From Armatimonadota bacterium (GTDB lineage Bacteria > Armatimonadota > HRBIN16), in the NCBI GenBank assembly GCA_026003175.1, contig BPGT01000003.1, positions 248,001 through 312,000 on the forward strand: DNA of 64,000 nucleotides, in the 5' to 3' direction. The notes under the pieces were generated by a model. That model searched no databases and was not told the origin of the DNA. It worked only from the letters and a program-made list of their open reading frames with translations. Positions 1 to 9,282 of this stretch are shown piece after piece (position 1 is the stretch's first letter; the number at the start of each line of letters is the position of its first letter). The position numbers and the translations under genes are program-made.

Positions 1-1227
1 ATGTACTTCGGAGCGGGCGGATTCGAAAGCGGTGCGTACAACCAGCACCACGGATGGGTGTTGTGGTGTATCGGCATGCACTACTTCCTGACGGGCGACG
101 CCGAGTGGCTGAGCCGCGTGGCTCCCTCGTTGATTGCAGGATGCGACTGGGTATTCCGACAGCGACGCAACACCATGCATAACCTGCCCCATTCTCGCGG
201 ATGGGAGTACGGTTTCCTGCCCGCAGGCAGTCTGGAAGATGTGACCGATTTCCACTACTGGCTTTCGACCAACGCGCTCACCTGGCGCGGAGTGGACACG
301 GCGGCGAAGGCGCTGGAAGCGATTGGTCACCCTGAGGCGGCACGCATCCGACGGGAAGCAGACGCCTATCGTGCCGACCTGATACGCGGCTTCGAAACCA
401 TGCGGCAGCACAGCCCGTTAGTACGCCTGCGCGATGGGCGATGGGTTCCGCATTACCCCAGCCGTCTCTACCAGCGTGGACGCGACGTGGGCTGGATCCG
501 CGAGGTACTGGAAGGTTCTGTCTACCTGTTGATCAGCGGCTTGTACGACGCCGACAGCGTGCAGGCGCAGTGGATTCTGGACGACTTTCAGGACAATCGC
601 TATCCCACTCCGCCTTATGGATACCGGATCCCCGACTTCGAAGCGAATTGGTTTGACCGCGCGGGCTTTTCCATCCAGCCCAACCTGCTGGCAGGACTGA
701 TGCCCCACTTAGAGCGTGACGAGCCAGAGATTTTCATCTGGATGTTTTTTAACGCATGGTGTGCCTGCTACCGCGAAGAGATTAACGCCATGATCGAACA
801 CCCCATGCCCGTGCTAGGTTACTCCAACTCGGCGCACTTCAAAACCAGCGACGAGGCGAACGCGGTTTCGTGGCTCCGGGCGATGTTCGTGTATGCCAGT
901 GAGAAGGTGCTGCATCTGGGGAGGGCGATACCGCGTGAGTGGTTCCATAGCGGCAAGCCGATAGCAACCACAGGCGTGTGCACACGCTACGGTACGGTAA
1001 GCGTAAGTTATCACGTTTCGGGTGATGGCAAGCGCATAAAAGCAGCAGTGGATTTGCAACTGCGAACCCAGCCTCCGAAGCTGCTCGTGCGCTTCCGCCA
1101 CCCAGAGAGCCTGCCTATCCGCGCCGTGCGCGTTAACAGTTCGCCGCACAATCGCTTTGACCCTCAACGCAACGATGTAGACATCACCGGCTACTTGGGT
1201 AAAGTGGTGATAGAGACGGCATTTTGA
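1..1227 (+). CDS. (alpha/alpha)-barrel glycosidase-like protein, probably 5'-truncated
   Basis: The reading frame is open from the first base of the window, so the N-terminus is probably missing; the ATG at position 1 is not a demonstrated start. The 408 visible residues are rich in Trp and His and contain helical stretches typical of six-hairpin glycosidases (for example YNQHHGWVLWCIGMHYF near residue 14 and SYHVSGDGK-like beta-strand text near the end). The last 90 residues look like a C-terminal beta domain. The likely role is polysaccharide or glycoside hydrolysis, which fits the other carbohydrate enzymes nearby. No exact family can be named from sequence reading, and no catalytic residue is assigned. 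Confidence 0.6.
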   Translation: MYFGAGGFESGAYNQHHGWVLWCIGMHYFLTGDAEWLSRVAPSLIAGCDWVFRQRRNTMHNLPHSRGWEYGFLPAGSLEDVTDFHYWLSTNALTWRGVDTAAKALEAIGHPEAARIRREADAYRADLIRGFETMRQHSPLVRLRDGRWVPHYPSRLYQRGRDVGWIREVLEGSVYLLISGLYDADSVQAQWILDDFQDNRYPTPPYGYRIPDFEANWFDRAGFSIQPNLLAGLMPHLERDEPEIFIWMFFNAWCACYREEINAMIEHPMPVLGYSNSAHFKTSDEANAVSWLRAMFVYASEKVLHLGRAIPREWFHSGKPIATTGVCTRYGTVSVSYHVSGDGKRIKAAVDLQLRTQPPKLLVRFRHPESLPIRAVRVNSSPHNRFDPQRNDVDITGYLGKVVIETAF

Positions 1228-1257
1228 CGGCTGTTCAGACGTATCCAGCCTTTACTT

Positions 1258-1740
1258 CTACTTTGCAAAAATGCTTATCTGTCCTCTCAACACGGTGCCG
1301 GCAGGTACCTCGTCAATCGGTATCACTACGCAGGAGGAACGACTCGGCAGGCGCACATCCAGTCCCGGGATAGATAGCGAATCCTCCACCACAAATCCGT
1401 TAATCACATAGAAGTAGATACGGCAGTTGCGAGCAGTCTGGTCAATCTCCAGCGTAACGGGGTTACTATAAGTGGTGACCTGCCGACCATCCCTGGTAGT
1501 GTAAGTGGCGGAAGCCTGCAGCTGGAGCGTCTGGCGCGGCAAGGGATTCTGCAGACTGAAGCGCACCGTCTGCACGGTACCCGATGGAAACCTGCCTCGC
1601 ACACCCTGGATAGAGAGATTCACCGAAAACTCGTTGCCGGACTCCGCCCATGCCCGTAGTAGAGCGTCGGCAGATACCTGTGCTACGAACCACGCAAGCA
1701 GCATCACACTCACAAACAGGTGCAGAACGTTCCTGAACAT
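1258..1740 (-). CDS. Small secreted beta-rich protein of unknown function
   Basis: This encodes 160 residues. The start at 1740 is chosen because the ATG follows an AGGAGG ribosome site and opens a clean signal peptide (MFRNVLHLFVSVMLLAWFVAQVSA), whereas upstream in-frame starts do not. The mature part is beta-strand rich and ends with a VPAGTVLRGQISIFAK-like strand. It contains two Cys residues. It probably acts outside the cytoplasmic membrane. It lies divergent from kdsB with a 217-bp spacer and is convergent with the preceding glycosidase-like gene. I do not recognise the family. Confidence 0.7.
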   Translation of the reverse strand: MFRNVLHLFVSVMLLAWFVAQVSADALLRAWAESGNEFSVNLSIQGVRGRFPSGTVQTVRFSLQNPLPRQTLQLQASATYTTRDGRQVTTYSNPVTLEIDQTARNCRIYFYVINGFVVEDSLSIPGLDVRLPSRSSCVVIPIDEVPAGTVLRGQISIFAK

Positions 1741-1957
1741 CAAACGACCTCCTCGTTTGTTGGGAAAGGTATTCGCAGGAAAGGCAGCAGGTTCGACCGT
1801 TGTTCGTGCCGCCAGGCACAAGCGTTTGTTTACTAACATGGTATCACAGAGTAACCCTGATGACCAGTAGTCCAAAATACAAAACCCGTCTCATGTCGAG
1901 GGGGTGGAAAAGAGGGTTGCTGTTGAGGGTAGCGAATGATTGTACGAAAGGAGGAAG

Positions 1958-2701
1958 ATGAAGGAAATGGAAGTGGTGGGCATTATTCCTGCGCGGCTGG
2001 CGGCGGTGCGCCTGCCGAATAAGCCCCTGCTGGACATTGCGGGCAAACCGATGATATGGTGGGTATGGCACAACGCCAAACAGGCGAAAACGCTTCGTGA
2101 GGTAATGGTCGCTACGCCCGATGAGCAAATCGCCGAGGTGGTGCGCGCCTTCGGTGGTATCGCGGTGATGACCTCGCCCAAACATCGCTCTGGCACGGAG
2201 CGGCTGGCGGAGGCGGCGCAAAGTCTCTCCGCCGACATCATCGTCAACATTCAAGGAGATGAACCGCTGATGCCGCCAGAGAATATCGACGCCGTAGCAC
2301 GCCCGCTCATCGAAGACCCCTCCCTGCAGATGAGCAGCCTGATGTGTCCTGCTACGGAGGAAGAGAAGGATAAGCCGACGGTGGTGAAGGTGGTGGTAGA
2401 CCGCATGGGCAACGCGCTGTACTTTTCGCGCGCACGCATCCCCTACCCGCGCGAACCATCTGCCCCTGCTATCACGTATAAGCATCTGGGCATCTACGCC
2501 TATCGACGAGATTTCCTGCTGCAGTACGCGGCGATGGAGCCAACCCCGTTAGAGCAGATGGAGATGTTAGAGCAGCTGCGTGTGCTGGAGAACGGCTACC
2601 GCATCCGCATGGTGTGTGTGGAGCAGACCTCCATCGGCGTGGATACGGAAGAAGACCTGAACCGGGTGCGTGCTATCATCGCGCAGCGTCAGGAGGGCTA
2701 G
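1958..2701 (+). CDS. kdsB: 3-deoxy-manno-octulosonate cytidylyltransferase
   Basis: This enzyme activates Kdo with CTP to give CMP-Kdo for lipopolysaccharide core synthesis in the cytoplasm. Family signatures are visible in order: IPARLAAVRLPNKPL at the nucleotide-binding N-terminus, HRSGTERLAEA, VNIQGDEPL, YFSRARIPYPRE, KHLGIYAYR and SIGVDTEEDL. Its 247 residues match the usual length. The ATG at 1958 is preceded by AAAGGAGG at 1947-1954; a TTG at 1940 would overlap that ribosome site. The gene heads a four-gene run, with nnrDE starting 3 bases after its stop. Its presence implies an outer membrane with Kdo-containing LPS. Confidence 0.93.
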   Translation: MKEMEVVGIIPARLAAVRLPNKPLLDIAGKPMIWWVWHNAKQAKTLREVMVATPDEQIAEVVRAFGGIAVMTSPKHRSGTERLAEAAQSLSADIIVNIQGDEPLMPPENIDAVARPLIEDPSLQMSSLMCPATEEEKDKPTVVKVVVDRMGNALYFSRARIPYPREPSAPAITYKHLGIYAYRRDFLLQYAAMEPTPLEQMEMLEQLRVLENGYRIRMVCVEQTSIGVDTEEDLNRVRAIIAQRQEG

Positions 2702-2704
2702 CCG

Positions 2705-4267
2705 ATGTTGCCTGTGCTGGTGACCGCCGAGGAGATGCGCGAGATGGACCGCCTCACCATCGAGGATTTCGGCATCCTCGGCTTGCTGCTGATGGAGAAC
2801 GCGGGCTTTCAGGTGGTGAATCAGGCGGAGAGGCGGTTCGGCGGCTGGCGGGGCAAGCGTGTGCTGGTGCTGTGCGGCGGCGGCAACAACGGTGGCGACG
2901 GTATGGTGGTAGCGCGTCACGCAGCGCAGCGCGGCGCTGAGGTGCAGATAGTGCTGGCTGCCGACCTGGCAAAGGTCGCCGGCGATGCCCTCACCAACCT
3001 GCAAATCGTACAAAAGCTGGGCTTGCCCCTGCATGTGTTGCACGCTGCGGATGAGCTAGCCTCCATCTGGAAACAGGGGTGGGACCTGGTGGTAGACGCC
3101 TTGCTGGGTATCGGCGTCAGGGGCGAGGTGCGCGGGCTCATCGGTGAGGTCATACGCTTTTTCGACAAATGTTCCGTACCGGTAGTGGCGGTAGACGTGC
3201 CCTCGGGCATAGATGCCGATACGGGAGCAGTATGCGGTTGCGCTATCCGTGCCGCCCTGACGGTTACCTTCGGCGCGATGAAGGTGGGGCTCGCCCTGTA
3301 TCCGGGAGCGGAGTACGCCGGGGAGGTCGTGGTCGCCGATATCGGCATCCCGGAGACAGTGGTGGAACAGGCAGGCGTTCCCCGCCGTCTGATAACCCGG
3401 GAGCAGTTACGTGATTGGCTTCCCGTTCGCCCACCGGACGCGCACAAGGGGCGGTTTGGGCATGTGCTGGTGGTGGGTGGTTCGGTAGGGCTAGCGGGCG
3501 CGCCGATGATGGCGGCGGAGGCGGCTCTGCGCGTGGGCGCGGGATTATGTTCGGTGGCGGTGCCGCGCAGCATTTATACCGTGGCGGCGAACACCCTGCG
3601 CGAGGCGATGGTGCATCCCCTGCCCGATGCGCCCGAAGGCTGTCTGAGCCCGAAGTGCCTCGACGCGATGGGGCAGCTATTGGAGCGGGCGAACGTACTC
3701 GCCATCGGACCGGGATGGAGCACCCACTCACCAGCACGCGAGGCGTTGCGCAAACTGCTGAGCATCGTGCGGGTTCCCTGCGTGATAGACGCCGACGCGC
3801 TGAACTGCCTCGCGCTGGAGCCGGACCTCCTGCCCGCGCAACATCCGCCGCTGGTGCTCACTCCGCATCCGGGCGAGATGGCGAGGCTGATGAACACCGA
3901 CACAGCCACGGTGCAGGCGAATCGGCTGGAGAGTGCGTTGCAGGCATCGCGGCGTTTTGGGGCAGTAGTCGCGCTGAAGGGGGCGCGCACGGTGGTTGCC
4001 ACGCCCGAAGGCAGGATCTGGGTGAACCCCACCGGCAACGCGGGCATGGCGACGGGAGGCAGCGGCGACGTGTTGACCGGTGTGGTCGCAGGGTTGCTGG
4101 CGCAGGGTTTGGATGCGGAGCACAGCGCGGCTGCAGGCGTATATATACACGGACTGGCGGGCGACCTCGCCGCGCAGGAAGTAGACATGGCAGGTTTGAT
4201 AGCGAGCGACATCATCCGCTACCTGCCCAGGGCGTGTGAATCCTCAAGTCAGGAGGAACGAAGGTGA
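2705..4267 (+). CDS. nnrDE: Bifunctional NAD(P)H-hydrate epimerase / ADP-dependent NAD(P)H-hydrate dehydratase
   Basis: This 520-residue protein repairs damaged NADH and NADPH hydrates. The N-terminal YjeF epimerase domain (about residues 1-220) carries the GGGNNGGDGMVVARH motif and VDVPSGIDADTG. The C-terminal ribokinase-like dehydratase domain (about 230-510) shows GHVLVVGGSVGLAGA, VIDADALN, LTPHPGEMARL and the glycine-rich GGSGDVLTGVVAGLLAQG. The two-domain fusion is the usual bacterial form. The stop overlaps the GTG start of the following FHA gene (GTGA), so translation is probably coupled. Confidence 0.93.
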   Translation: MLPVLVTAEEMREMDRLTIEDFGILGLLLMENAGFQVVNQAERRFGGWRGKRVLVLCGGGNNGGDGMVVARHAAQRGAEVQIVLAADLAKVAGDALTNLQIVQKLGLPLHVLHAADELASIWKQGWDLVVDALLGIGVRGEVRGLIGEVIRFFDKCSVPVVAVDVPSGIDADTGAVCGCAIRAALTVTFGAMKVGLALYPGAEYAGEVVVADIGIPETVVEQAGVPRRLITREQLRDWLPVRPPDAHKGRFGHVLVVGGSVGLAGAPMMAAEAALRVGAGLCSVAVPRSIYTVAANTLREAMVHPLPDAPEGCLSPKCLDAMGQLLERANVLAIGPGWSTHSPAREALRKLLSIVRVPCVIDADALNCLALEPDLLPAQHPPLVLTPHPGEMARLMNTDTATVQANRLESALQASRRFGAVVALKGARTVVATPEGRIWVNPTGNAGMATGGSGDVLTGVVAGLLAQGLDAEHSAAAGVYIHGLAGDLAAQEVDMAGLIASDIIRYLPRACESSSQEERR

Positions 4268-5562
4268 TGTGGCGTATCGCATGGGTAATTTGGTTGATGA
4301 TTCTTACAACGCTGGTGTACGCGCTGCCCGATAAGGTGACGGTGACCGTGCCCAGCGATGGCAAATACCTGGTGTGGCTGGAGTCGGCGAACGGGCAGAC
4401 GGTGTTCCTGCCACCCAACGAAAGCGTGGGAGGCAAGGTAGAGCTGGACATCGCCTCGCTCAAGAAGCGGTTTGCCGATACCGCTGACAAAACACTAGAA
4501 GGCGCACGGGTGGGCGTCTACGATACCAAGTATGGCAACCTCGCTCTGGTGACCCTGAAACCCAACGACACCGGCGTTACCATCACGCCCGACCAGTTCC
4601 AGTACGCGATGCGCGTGCAGGTGCGGTTGCAAACACCGGAGGACAAGCCTATCGCGGCGGCGTTCGTGATGCTCACCGACGCCAACAACACCATCCATAC
4701 CGCCCTGCTGGAACCGTCGCAAAACGGCGTTGTCTCGCTGGAGCGGGTGAAGCTGGGTAAGGTGAGTGTGCTGGTGAACTACGGCAGCAACCTGACCGCC
4801 TCGCAGGAGGCGGAGATTAAAGCCGAACGTGCCGACCCGGTGGTCACCCTGACGATGGTCATCTCCAGCGGCGCGCCGGTGCTGGATGTTGCCCCCGCAA
4901 CGCCTCAACCTACCTCCCAGACACAGCCTGCGACACCAGCGCCCGCGCCTGCAAGCCGTCCCTTCCCGGTGTGGAACACGCTGTTTGGATTGCTGGTGCT
5001 GGCGGGCTTGATTTACAGCGGCTATCGCATCTGGAAACGCAAGCAGTTGACCCTGCCCGATGCGCTAAAGAAACTGGGCATCGATGTGGCGCAGGAGCCG
5101 CCTGCTACACCCCCCGCACAACCTTCCCAGAAACCAGCAGTGCAGGTTCCCGAAGGGCATTGCCCCTTCTGCGGCCAGCCGGTAGACCCGGTCACCGGAG
5201 CGTGCGCCTGTTCGGTCACGCCTGCTGCAGCTTCGGCTACCTCCACCGCTCCAGTCGCCACCGCCGTTGCCACGGCGCCGCGCCTGGTGGGAGCACGCGG
5301 AGCATACGGTGGAACCATCTTCGAGATTACCGGCGCGGAGGCGAGCATCGGGCGCGAGGTGGGAAACACTATCCAGTTGAGCAACGACAACACCGTCAGT
5401 CGACGCCACGCCCGTTTGCTCAAGCAGGGCGATAGCTGGGTGATTCGCGACGAGGGTTCCTCCAACGGCACATGGGTGAACGGCGTGCGCATCACCGAAC
5501 ACCCCCTGCGCCCGGGCGACGAGATACAAATTGGCGCAACCTTCTTCCGATGGGAAGTGTAG
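4264..5562 (+). CDS. Membrane-anchored FHA-domain protein with zinc ribbon
   Basis: This 432-residue protein begins with a hydrophobic signal or anchor (MWRIAWVIWLMILTTLVYA), then has an extracytoplasmic beta-rich domain to about residue 200 and a Pro/Ala/Thr linker. A single membrane helix follows near 240 (TLFGLLVLAGLIYSGYRIW). A CPFCGQP...CACS zinc ribbon lies near 300. The C-terminal FHA domain (about 340-432) keeps IGREVGNTI, VSRRHARL and SSNGTWVNG, the phosphothreonine-binding core. The FHA end should be cytoplasmic and read a Ser/Thr kinase signal; no kinase lies in the window. GTG at 4264 and ATG at 4267 both follow AGGAGG (4251-4256). Confidence 0.85.
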   Translation: MMWRIAWVIWLMILTTLVYALPDKVTVTVPSDGKYLVWLESANGQTVFLPPNESVGGKVELDIASLKKRFADTADKTLEGARVGVYDTKYGNLALVTLKPNDTGVTITPDQFQYAMRVQVRLQTPEDKPIAAAFVMLTDANNTIHTALLEPSQNGVVSLERVKLGKVSVLVNYGSNLTASQEAEIKAERADPVVTLTMVISSGAPVLDVAPATPQPTSQTQPATPAPAPASRPFPVWNTLFGLLVLAGLIYSGYRIWKRKQLTLPDALKKLGIDVAQEPPATPPAQPSQKPAVQVPEGHCPFCGQPVDPVTGACACSVTPAAASATSTAPVATAVATAPRLVGARGAYGGTIFEITGAEASIGREVGNTIQLSNDNTVSRRHARLLKQGDSWVIRDEGSSNGTWVNGVRITEHPLRPGDEIQIGATFFRWEV

Positions 5563-5565
5563 CCG

Positions 5566-7020
5566 ATGATTGGCAAGCTGCTGCTAGGTCTGGTGCTGGG
5601 TGCTGTAGGAGGCGCAGTGGCTTTCCTGATCCAGGAACCACTGATAGACCACCAGAAGGCACTTTTTGACCCGGCAGCGGCTGTGCAACAAACCGTCTGG
5701 TTGTCCGTCATCCTGGGGGTGTGTTATGGCTTTTCGCTGGGCATGGTGGATAGCCTCACGCGCGGGTTGACTGGGCAGGCGATTCGAAAAGGGCTTCTCG
5801 CCGCGCTGATTGGGTTGCCCGGGGCGATGATCGCGCTCTTCCTGGGCAACTTGGTGTACGGCACGCTCAGCTATCTGTTAGGCAATCCGCCAGGCGCGGG
5901 AGCAGCGCCGACGCCGCTGGGTTTCCTCACCGACATCGTGCCGCGCACGTTGGGATGGCTGTTCTTCGGCACGGGCATCGGCGCGGCGGTAGGGGCGGTC
6001 ACGGGCTCTGCCAAACGCTGGTGGCACAGCACCATAGGCGGTGCCATCGGAGGCGCACTAGGTGGAGTGGCTTTTCAGATATTCACGCTGATATTCACCC
6101 CCATGTACCTCGCCATGTCTGGCGGTGAGCGGGTGGAAATCGGCGCGCCGGGGCGAGCGGTAGGTTTCCCCGTGCTGGGTGCAAGCATTGGTTTCTTCAT
6201 CGCGCTGGTGCAAGAGGCGTTGAAGGCGGCATGGGTTCGCGTGATTTTGGGACGCAACGAGGGCAAAGAGTATCCCGTAGATAAACCCGTTTGCATCATC
6301 GGACGGGACGAGTACGCCGATATTCCCCTCTTCGGCGACATGCACATCGCGCCCCAACACGCCCGCATCATTAAGCAGCAGAATCGCCATCTGCTGGAAG
6401 ACCTCGGCTCGCCCGCGGGCACTTTGCTGAACGGACAGCGGGTGCAGCAGGCGTGGTTGAAGGACGGCGATACCATCCAGATTGCCTCCATGCGCCTGCA
6501 GTTTTTTGAGAAAGCCACGCGCTCGCTGGTGCGGGAGGCGATGGAGCGCGTAGAACAACCTTCCTCGCGCCCGCCTGTGCCCGACTACCTCTGCCCCTAC
6601 TGCGGCGAGCGTAAAGACCCTGTGACCGGGCAGTGCGCGTGCAGCGTGTTGCCTGGCACGGTTCCATCGGGCGCGCCGACTGCCGCAACGTCTTCATCTG
6701 CCGGGATAGCCGTGCAACCTGCCGCAGGAGCAACACCGACCAGACTCGTCATCGTGAACGGCGCCAGGGCGGGAACGGCGTTCCCTCTGCAGGGCAACGT
6801 GCTCACCATCGGCAGAGAACCAGGACGCGATGTGCAGATAGATTTTGATCCCACCGTCAGCCGTCGGCATGCGAGGCTGGAAAGACAGGGCGACCAGTGG
6901 GTGTTGATCGACGAAGGCTCGCGCAACGGCAGCTTTGTGAACGGTCAACCCGTGCAGCAGAGGGTGATTCAGGCGGGTGATGTGCTGCGCTTCGGCAATA
7001 CGGAGATGCGGGTGGAGTAG
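5566..7020 (+). CDS. Polytopic membrane protein with two FHA domains and zinc ribbon
   Basis: The 484 residues start with about five to six Gly/Ala-rich membrane segments (to about residue 225), followed by a first FHA domain (about 240-325) and a zinc ribbon (CPYCGERKDPVTGQCACS). The second FHA domain is at 390-484. The second domain has the full IGREPGRD, SRRHARLERQ and GSRNGSFVNG motifs; the first keeps IGRDEYAD and PQHARI but has SPAGTLLNG in place of SxNGT, so binding may be altered. It starts 3 bases after the previous FHA gene and shares its zinc ribbon layout, so the two probably arose by duplication and act together at the membrane. Confidence 0.85.
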   Translation: MIGKLLLGLVLGAVGGAVAFLIQEPLIDHQKALFDPAAAVQQTVWLSVILGVCYGFSLGMVDSLTRGLTGQAIRKGLLAALIGLPGAMIALFLGNLVYGTLSYLLGNPPGAGAAPTPLGFLTDIVPRTLGWLFFGTGIGAAVGAVTGSAKRWWHSTIGGAIGGALGGVAFQIFTLIFTPMYLAMSGGERVEIGAPGRAVGFPVLGASIGFFIALVQEALKAAWVRVILGRNEGKEYPVDKPVCIIGRDEYADIPLFGDMHIAPQHARIIKQQNRHLLEDLGSPAGTLLNGQRVQQAWLKDGDTIQIASMRLQFFEKATRSLVREAMERVEQPSSRPPVPDYLCPYCGERKDPVTGQCACSVLPGTVPSGAPTAATSSSAGIAVQPAAGATPTRLVIVNGARAGTAFPLQGNVLTIGREPGRDVQIDFDPTVSRRHARLERQGDQWVLIDEGSRNGSFVNGQPVQQRVIQAGDVLRFGNTEMRVE

Positions 7021-7029
7021 GGTACAATC

Positions 7030-7191
7030 ATGATAAAGACCACTCGCTACTTTACAGAACAGGTATTGCGAAAACGCCCTTACATTCGATGTAGACCACG
7101 CGAGCCAGCGCATCCAGCTGGACCGCCTGGAAAGAAGCGACTTACCTGCTCGCGTGCTCGTTGCCAGCAAAACGTAACGGGAGAGCGATAG
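7030..7191 (+). pseudogene. Remnant of a short conserved gene (MIKTTRYFTEQVLRKRPY type)
   Basis: A 53-codon frame starts with MIKTTRYFTEQVLRKRPYI, which I recognise as the N-terminus of a small protein family common in Chloroflexota and Armatimonadota genomes. After about 20 residues the text turns into Arg/Pro/Cys-rich nonsense, while another frame (roughly 7075-7171) reads more protein-like and ends at a TAA. The piece is therefore probably the head of a truncated or frame-broken gene. It abuts the start codon of the next gene. Family recognition is from memory. Confidence 0.4.
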
Positions 7192-8583
7192 ATGGCAGGA
7201 GCGATGAGAGATCTCGTATCCAATCTGCAGCGTATCGTGGGCGAGGACGGGGTGATTCATGACCCGTTTGACCTGTTGGTGTACGAGTGCGACGCCTACA
7301 CGATGGAAAAGGCAACGCCGCAGGCGGTAGTCTTCCCCACCGAAACTGCGCAGGTGCAGCAGGTGGTGCAGCTGTGCAACCGCCTGGGTATTCCCTTCGT
7401 GCCACGTGGGGCGGGAACGGGGCTTTCGGGTGGCGCGCTGGCGTTGCAAGGCGGCGTGGTTATCTGTACCAGCCGTATGACGCGCATTCTGGAAGTAGAC
7501 ATCCCCAACCGACGCATCACCGCACAGGCAGGTGCGATCAACCTGCACCTCACCCAGGCGGTGAAGGCGCACGGCTACCACTACGCACCTGACCCCTCCA
7601 GCCAAGGCGTCAGCACCATTGGCGGCAATGTGGCGGAAAACGCGGGCGGTCCGCACACCCTGAAGTACGGCGTGACCGTCAACCACATCACCGGTCTGGA
7701 GGTGGTGTTGCCTGACGGCGAGGTCGCGTGGCTCGGCGGCAAATGTGAGGAGCCGCTGGGCTACGACTTGGTAGGCGTATTTACCGGCAGCGAGGGCACA
7801 CTGGGCATCCTCACCACCGTCATCGCCAAGCTCACGCCTCTACCCCAGGGCTGGCGCACCCTGCTGGCGGTGTACCCACGTTTAGAAGATGCCTGCCAGA
7901 CTGTCTCCGACATCATCGCCGCCGGCATTGTGCCCGCCGCGATGGAGATGATTGACCGTACTACCCTGCAGGCGGTGGAAGCGGCATTTCATTTCGGCTT
8001 CCCGCAGGATGCGGATGCGGTGCTGGTGATCGAGCTGGACGGGTGGGAAGCGGGGCTGGATAGGCAGCTCCAGCGCGTGGTGGACATCTGCAACGCCAAT
8101 CATGCTGAAGAGATACGCCTCGCTCGTGACGAGGACGAGCGCACCCGCCTGTGGACGGCACGCAAGAAGGCGGTGGGCTCGCTGGGCAGACTGGCTCCCA
8201 GTACCGTCACGCAGGATACGGTGGTTCCGCGCAGTAAGCTGCCGCAGGTACTACGACGCATCATGCAAATCGGGCAGGAGCACGGCGTGCGCATCGCCAA
8301 CGTCTTCCACGCGGGCGACGGCAGTCTGCACCCGATCGTGCTTTTCGACGAGCGGGACCCGGAAGAGGTGCGTCGGGTACGCGCTGCGAACGACGCCATC
8401 GTGCGATGGTGCATCCAGATGGGTGGCAGCATCACCGGCGAGCATGGCGTCGGTGTGGAAAAGGCGCACTATATGCGCTTACTTTATAATGACACCGACC
8501 TGCAGGCGATGCGCAAAGTGCACGACGCCTTTGACCCACAGGGCTTGTGCAATCCCGGAAAGATATTCCCGCCATCAGGTTAG
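7192..8583 (+). CDS. glcD: FAD-binding oxidase, glycolate/lactate oxidase GlcD-like subunit
   Basis: This 463-residue flavoprotein of the VAO/PCMH fold oxidises a 2-hydroxy acid such as glycolate or D-lactate. The FAD-binding domain (about residues 40-215) contains PRGAGTGLSGGALALQGGVV and PDPSSQGVSTIGGNVAENAGGPHTLKYG. The C-terminal FAD oxidase domain keeps the GNVFHAGDGSLHP-like text (IANVFHAGDGSLHP), GSITGEHGVGVEKAHYM and a final FDPQGLCNPGKIFP. No GlcE or GlcF partner is adjacent, so the exact substrate is open. ATG at 7192 follows a weak GGGAG; ATG at 7204 is an alternative. Confidence 0.85.
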   Translation: MAGAMRDLVSNLQRIVGEDGVIHDPFDLLVYECDAYTMEKATPQAVVFPTETAQVQQVVQLCNRLGIPFVPRGAGTGLSGGALALQGGVVICTSRMTRILEVDIPNRRITAQAGAINLHLTQAVKAHGYHYAPDPSSQGVSTIGGNVAENAGGPHTLKYGVTVNHITGLEVVLPDGEVAWLGGKCEEPLGYDLVGVFTGSEGTLGILTTVIAKLTPLPQGWRTLLAVYPRLEDACQTVSDIIAAGIVPAAMEMIDRTTLQAVEAAFHFGFPQDADAVLVIELDGWEAGLDRQLQRVVDICNANHAEEIRLARDEDERTRLWTARKKAVGSLGRLAPSTVTQDTVVPRSKLPQVLRRIMQIGQEHGVRIANVFHAGDGSLHPIVLFDERDPEEVRRVRAANDAIVRWCIQMGGSITGEHGVGVEKAHYMRLLYNDTDLQAMRKVHDAFDPQGLCNPGKIFPPSG

Positions 8584-8622
8584 CAGCATCCCGTCCCTGA
8601 AGCTCATACAGGTTGTAAGCCT

Positions 8623-9282
8623 CTACTCACACGGCCAGACCTCCTCGCCACGCAAGGCAGGATCTGTGTCCAGCACCTCTTTGGGGATGGGACGAACGTC
8701 GGTATACAGATACCAGGGATGGCGTTGTTTCGTAGGGTAGTGGTTAGTGCCGGGTGTTTTGTGGCACAGCATTTCCGCATAACCGTGTGATATGGAACCG
8801 TCTAACCTCAGGCGCAACACCTTGCCCACATAGTCGAACTCGGCAAGCGGCCCCGGCGGCATGGAGAGGCGCTTACCGTGTAGAACACACACAGCTATGC
8901 CGTGATTGGGATCAGCCTGTTCCAAGATACGCACGAATTCGTCAGTGAAAGGGCGGTAATAGTGGTAGCTGGTTTCAATCCATTTCGTTCCTTTGTCTGA
9001 CCCCCACCACCCGGCTCCGCGTTTGTAGGTATCCGCCGGGCAACGCAGGATGCGTCGGTCGCGGATATAGGGCAACAGCAATGCCTGGAACTTGGCGGTC
9101 TCGCCGTAGTCCTCACGATACAGCGAGAAGGCTACGTGAAACTGCCTCAGGTTGCTGGTGCATACTGGCTCGTACGACTTCTTGCGCGCTTGCTGGAACA
9201 CGGGCAACAGCAACGCCACCAGCAGGGCAATAATCGCCACCACAATCAGCATCTCCAGCAGGGTGAAACCTCGTCGGAACAT
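8623..9282 (-). CDS. Type IV pseudopilin-like protein (copy 1 of identical pair)
   Basis: These 219 residues start with a class III signal: MFRRG|FTLLEMLIVVAIIALLVALLLPVF, with Gly before the cleavage site, Phe+1 and Glu+5 as in prepilins. The globular part has RCPADTYKRGAGWWG and an H-x-DG-like tail ([22 protein letters not shown]). It should be processed by a prepilin peptidase and sit in the inner membrane, possibly in a pseudopilus. The ATG at 9282 follows GGGAGGT. It lies 5 bases after a membrane protein gene. Its DNA is duplicated at 11225-11959 and the protein is identical to that copy. Confidence 0.85.
   Translation of the reverse strand: MFRRGFTLLEMLIVVAIIALLVALLLPVFQQARKKSYEPVCTSNLRQFHVAFSLYREDYGETAKFQALLLPYIRDRRILRCPADTYKRGAGWWGSDKGTKWIETSYHYYRPFTDEFVRILEQADPNHGIAVCVLHGKRLSMPPGPLAEFDYVGKVLRLRLDGSISHGYAEMLCHKTPGTNHYPTKQRHPWYLYTDVRPIPKEVLDTDPALRGEEVWPCE

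Noticed and set aside
6694-7686. 330-codon minus-strand frame
   Set aside because: It runs antisense across an FHA gene and the GlcD-like gene with no coding character.
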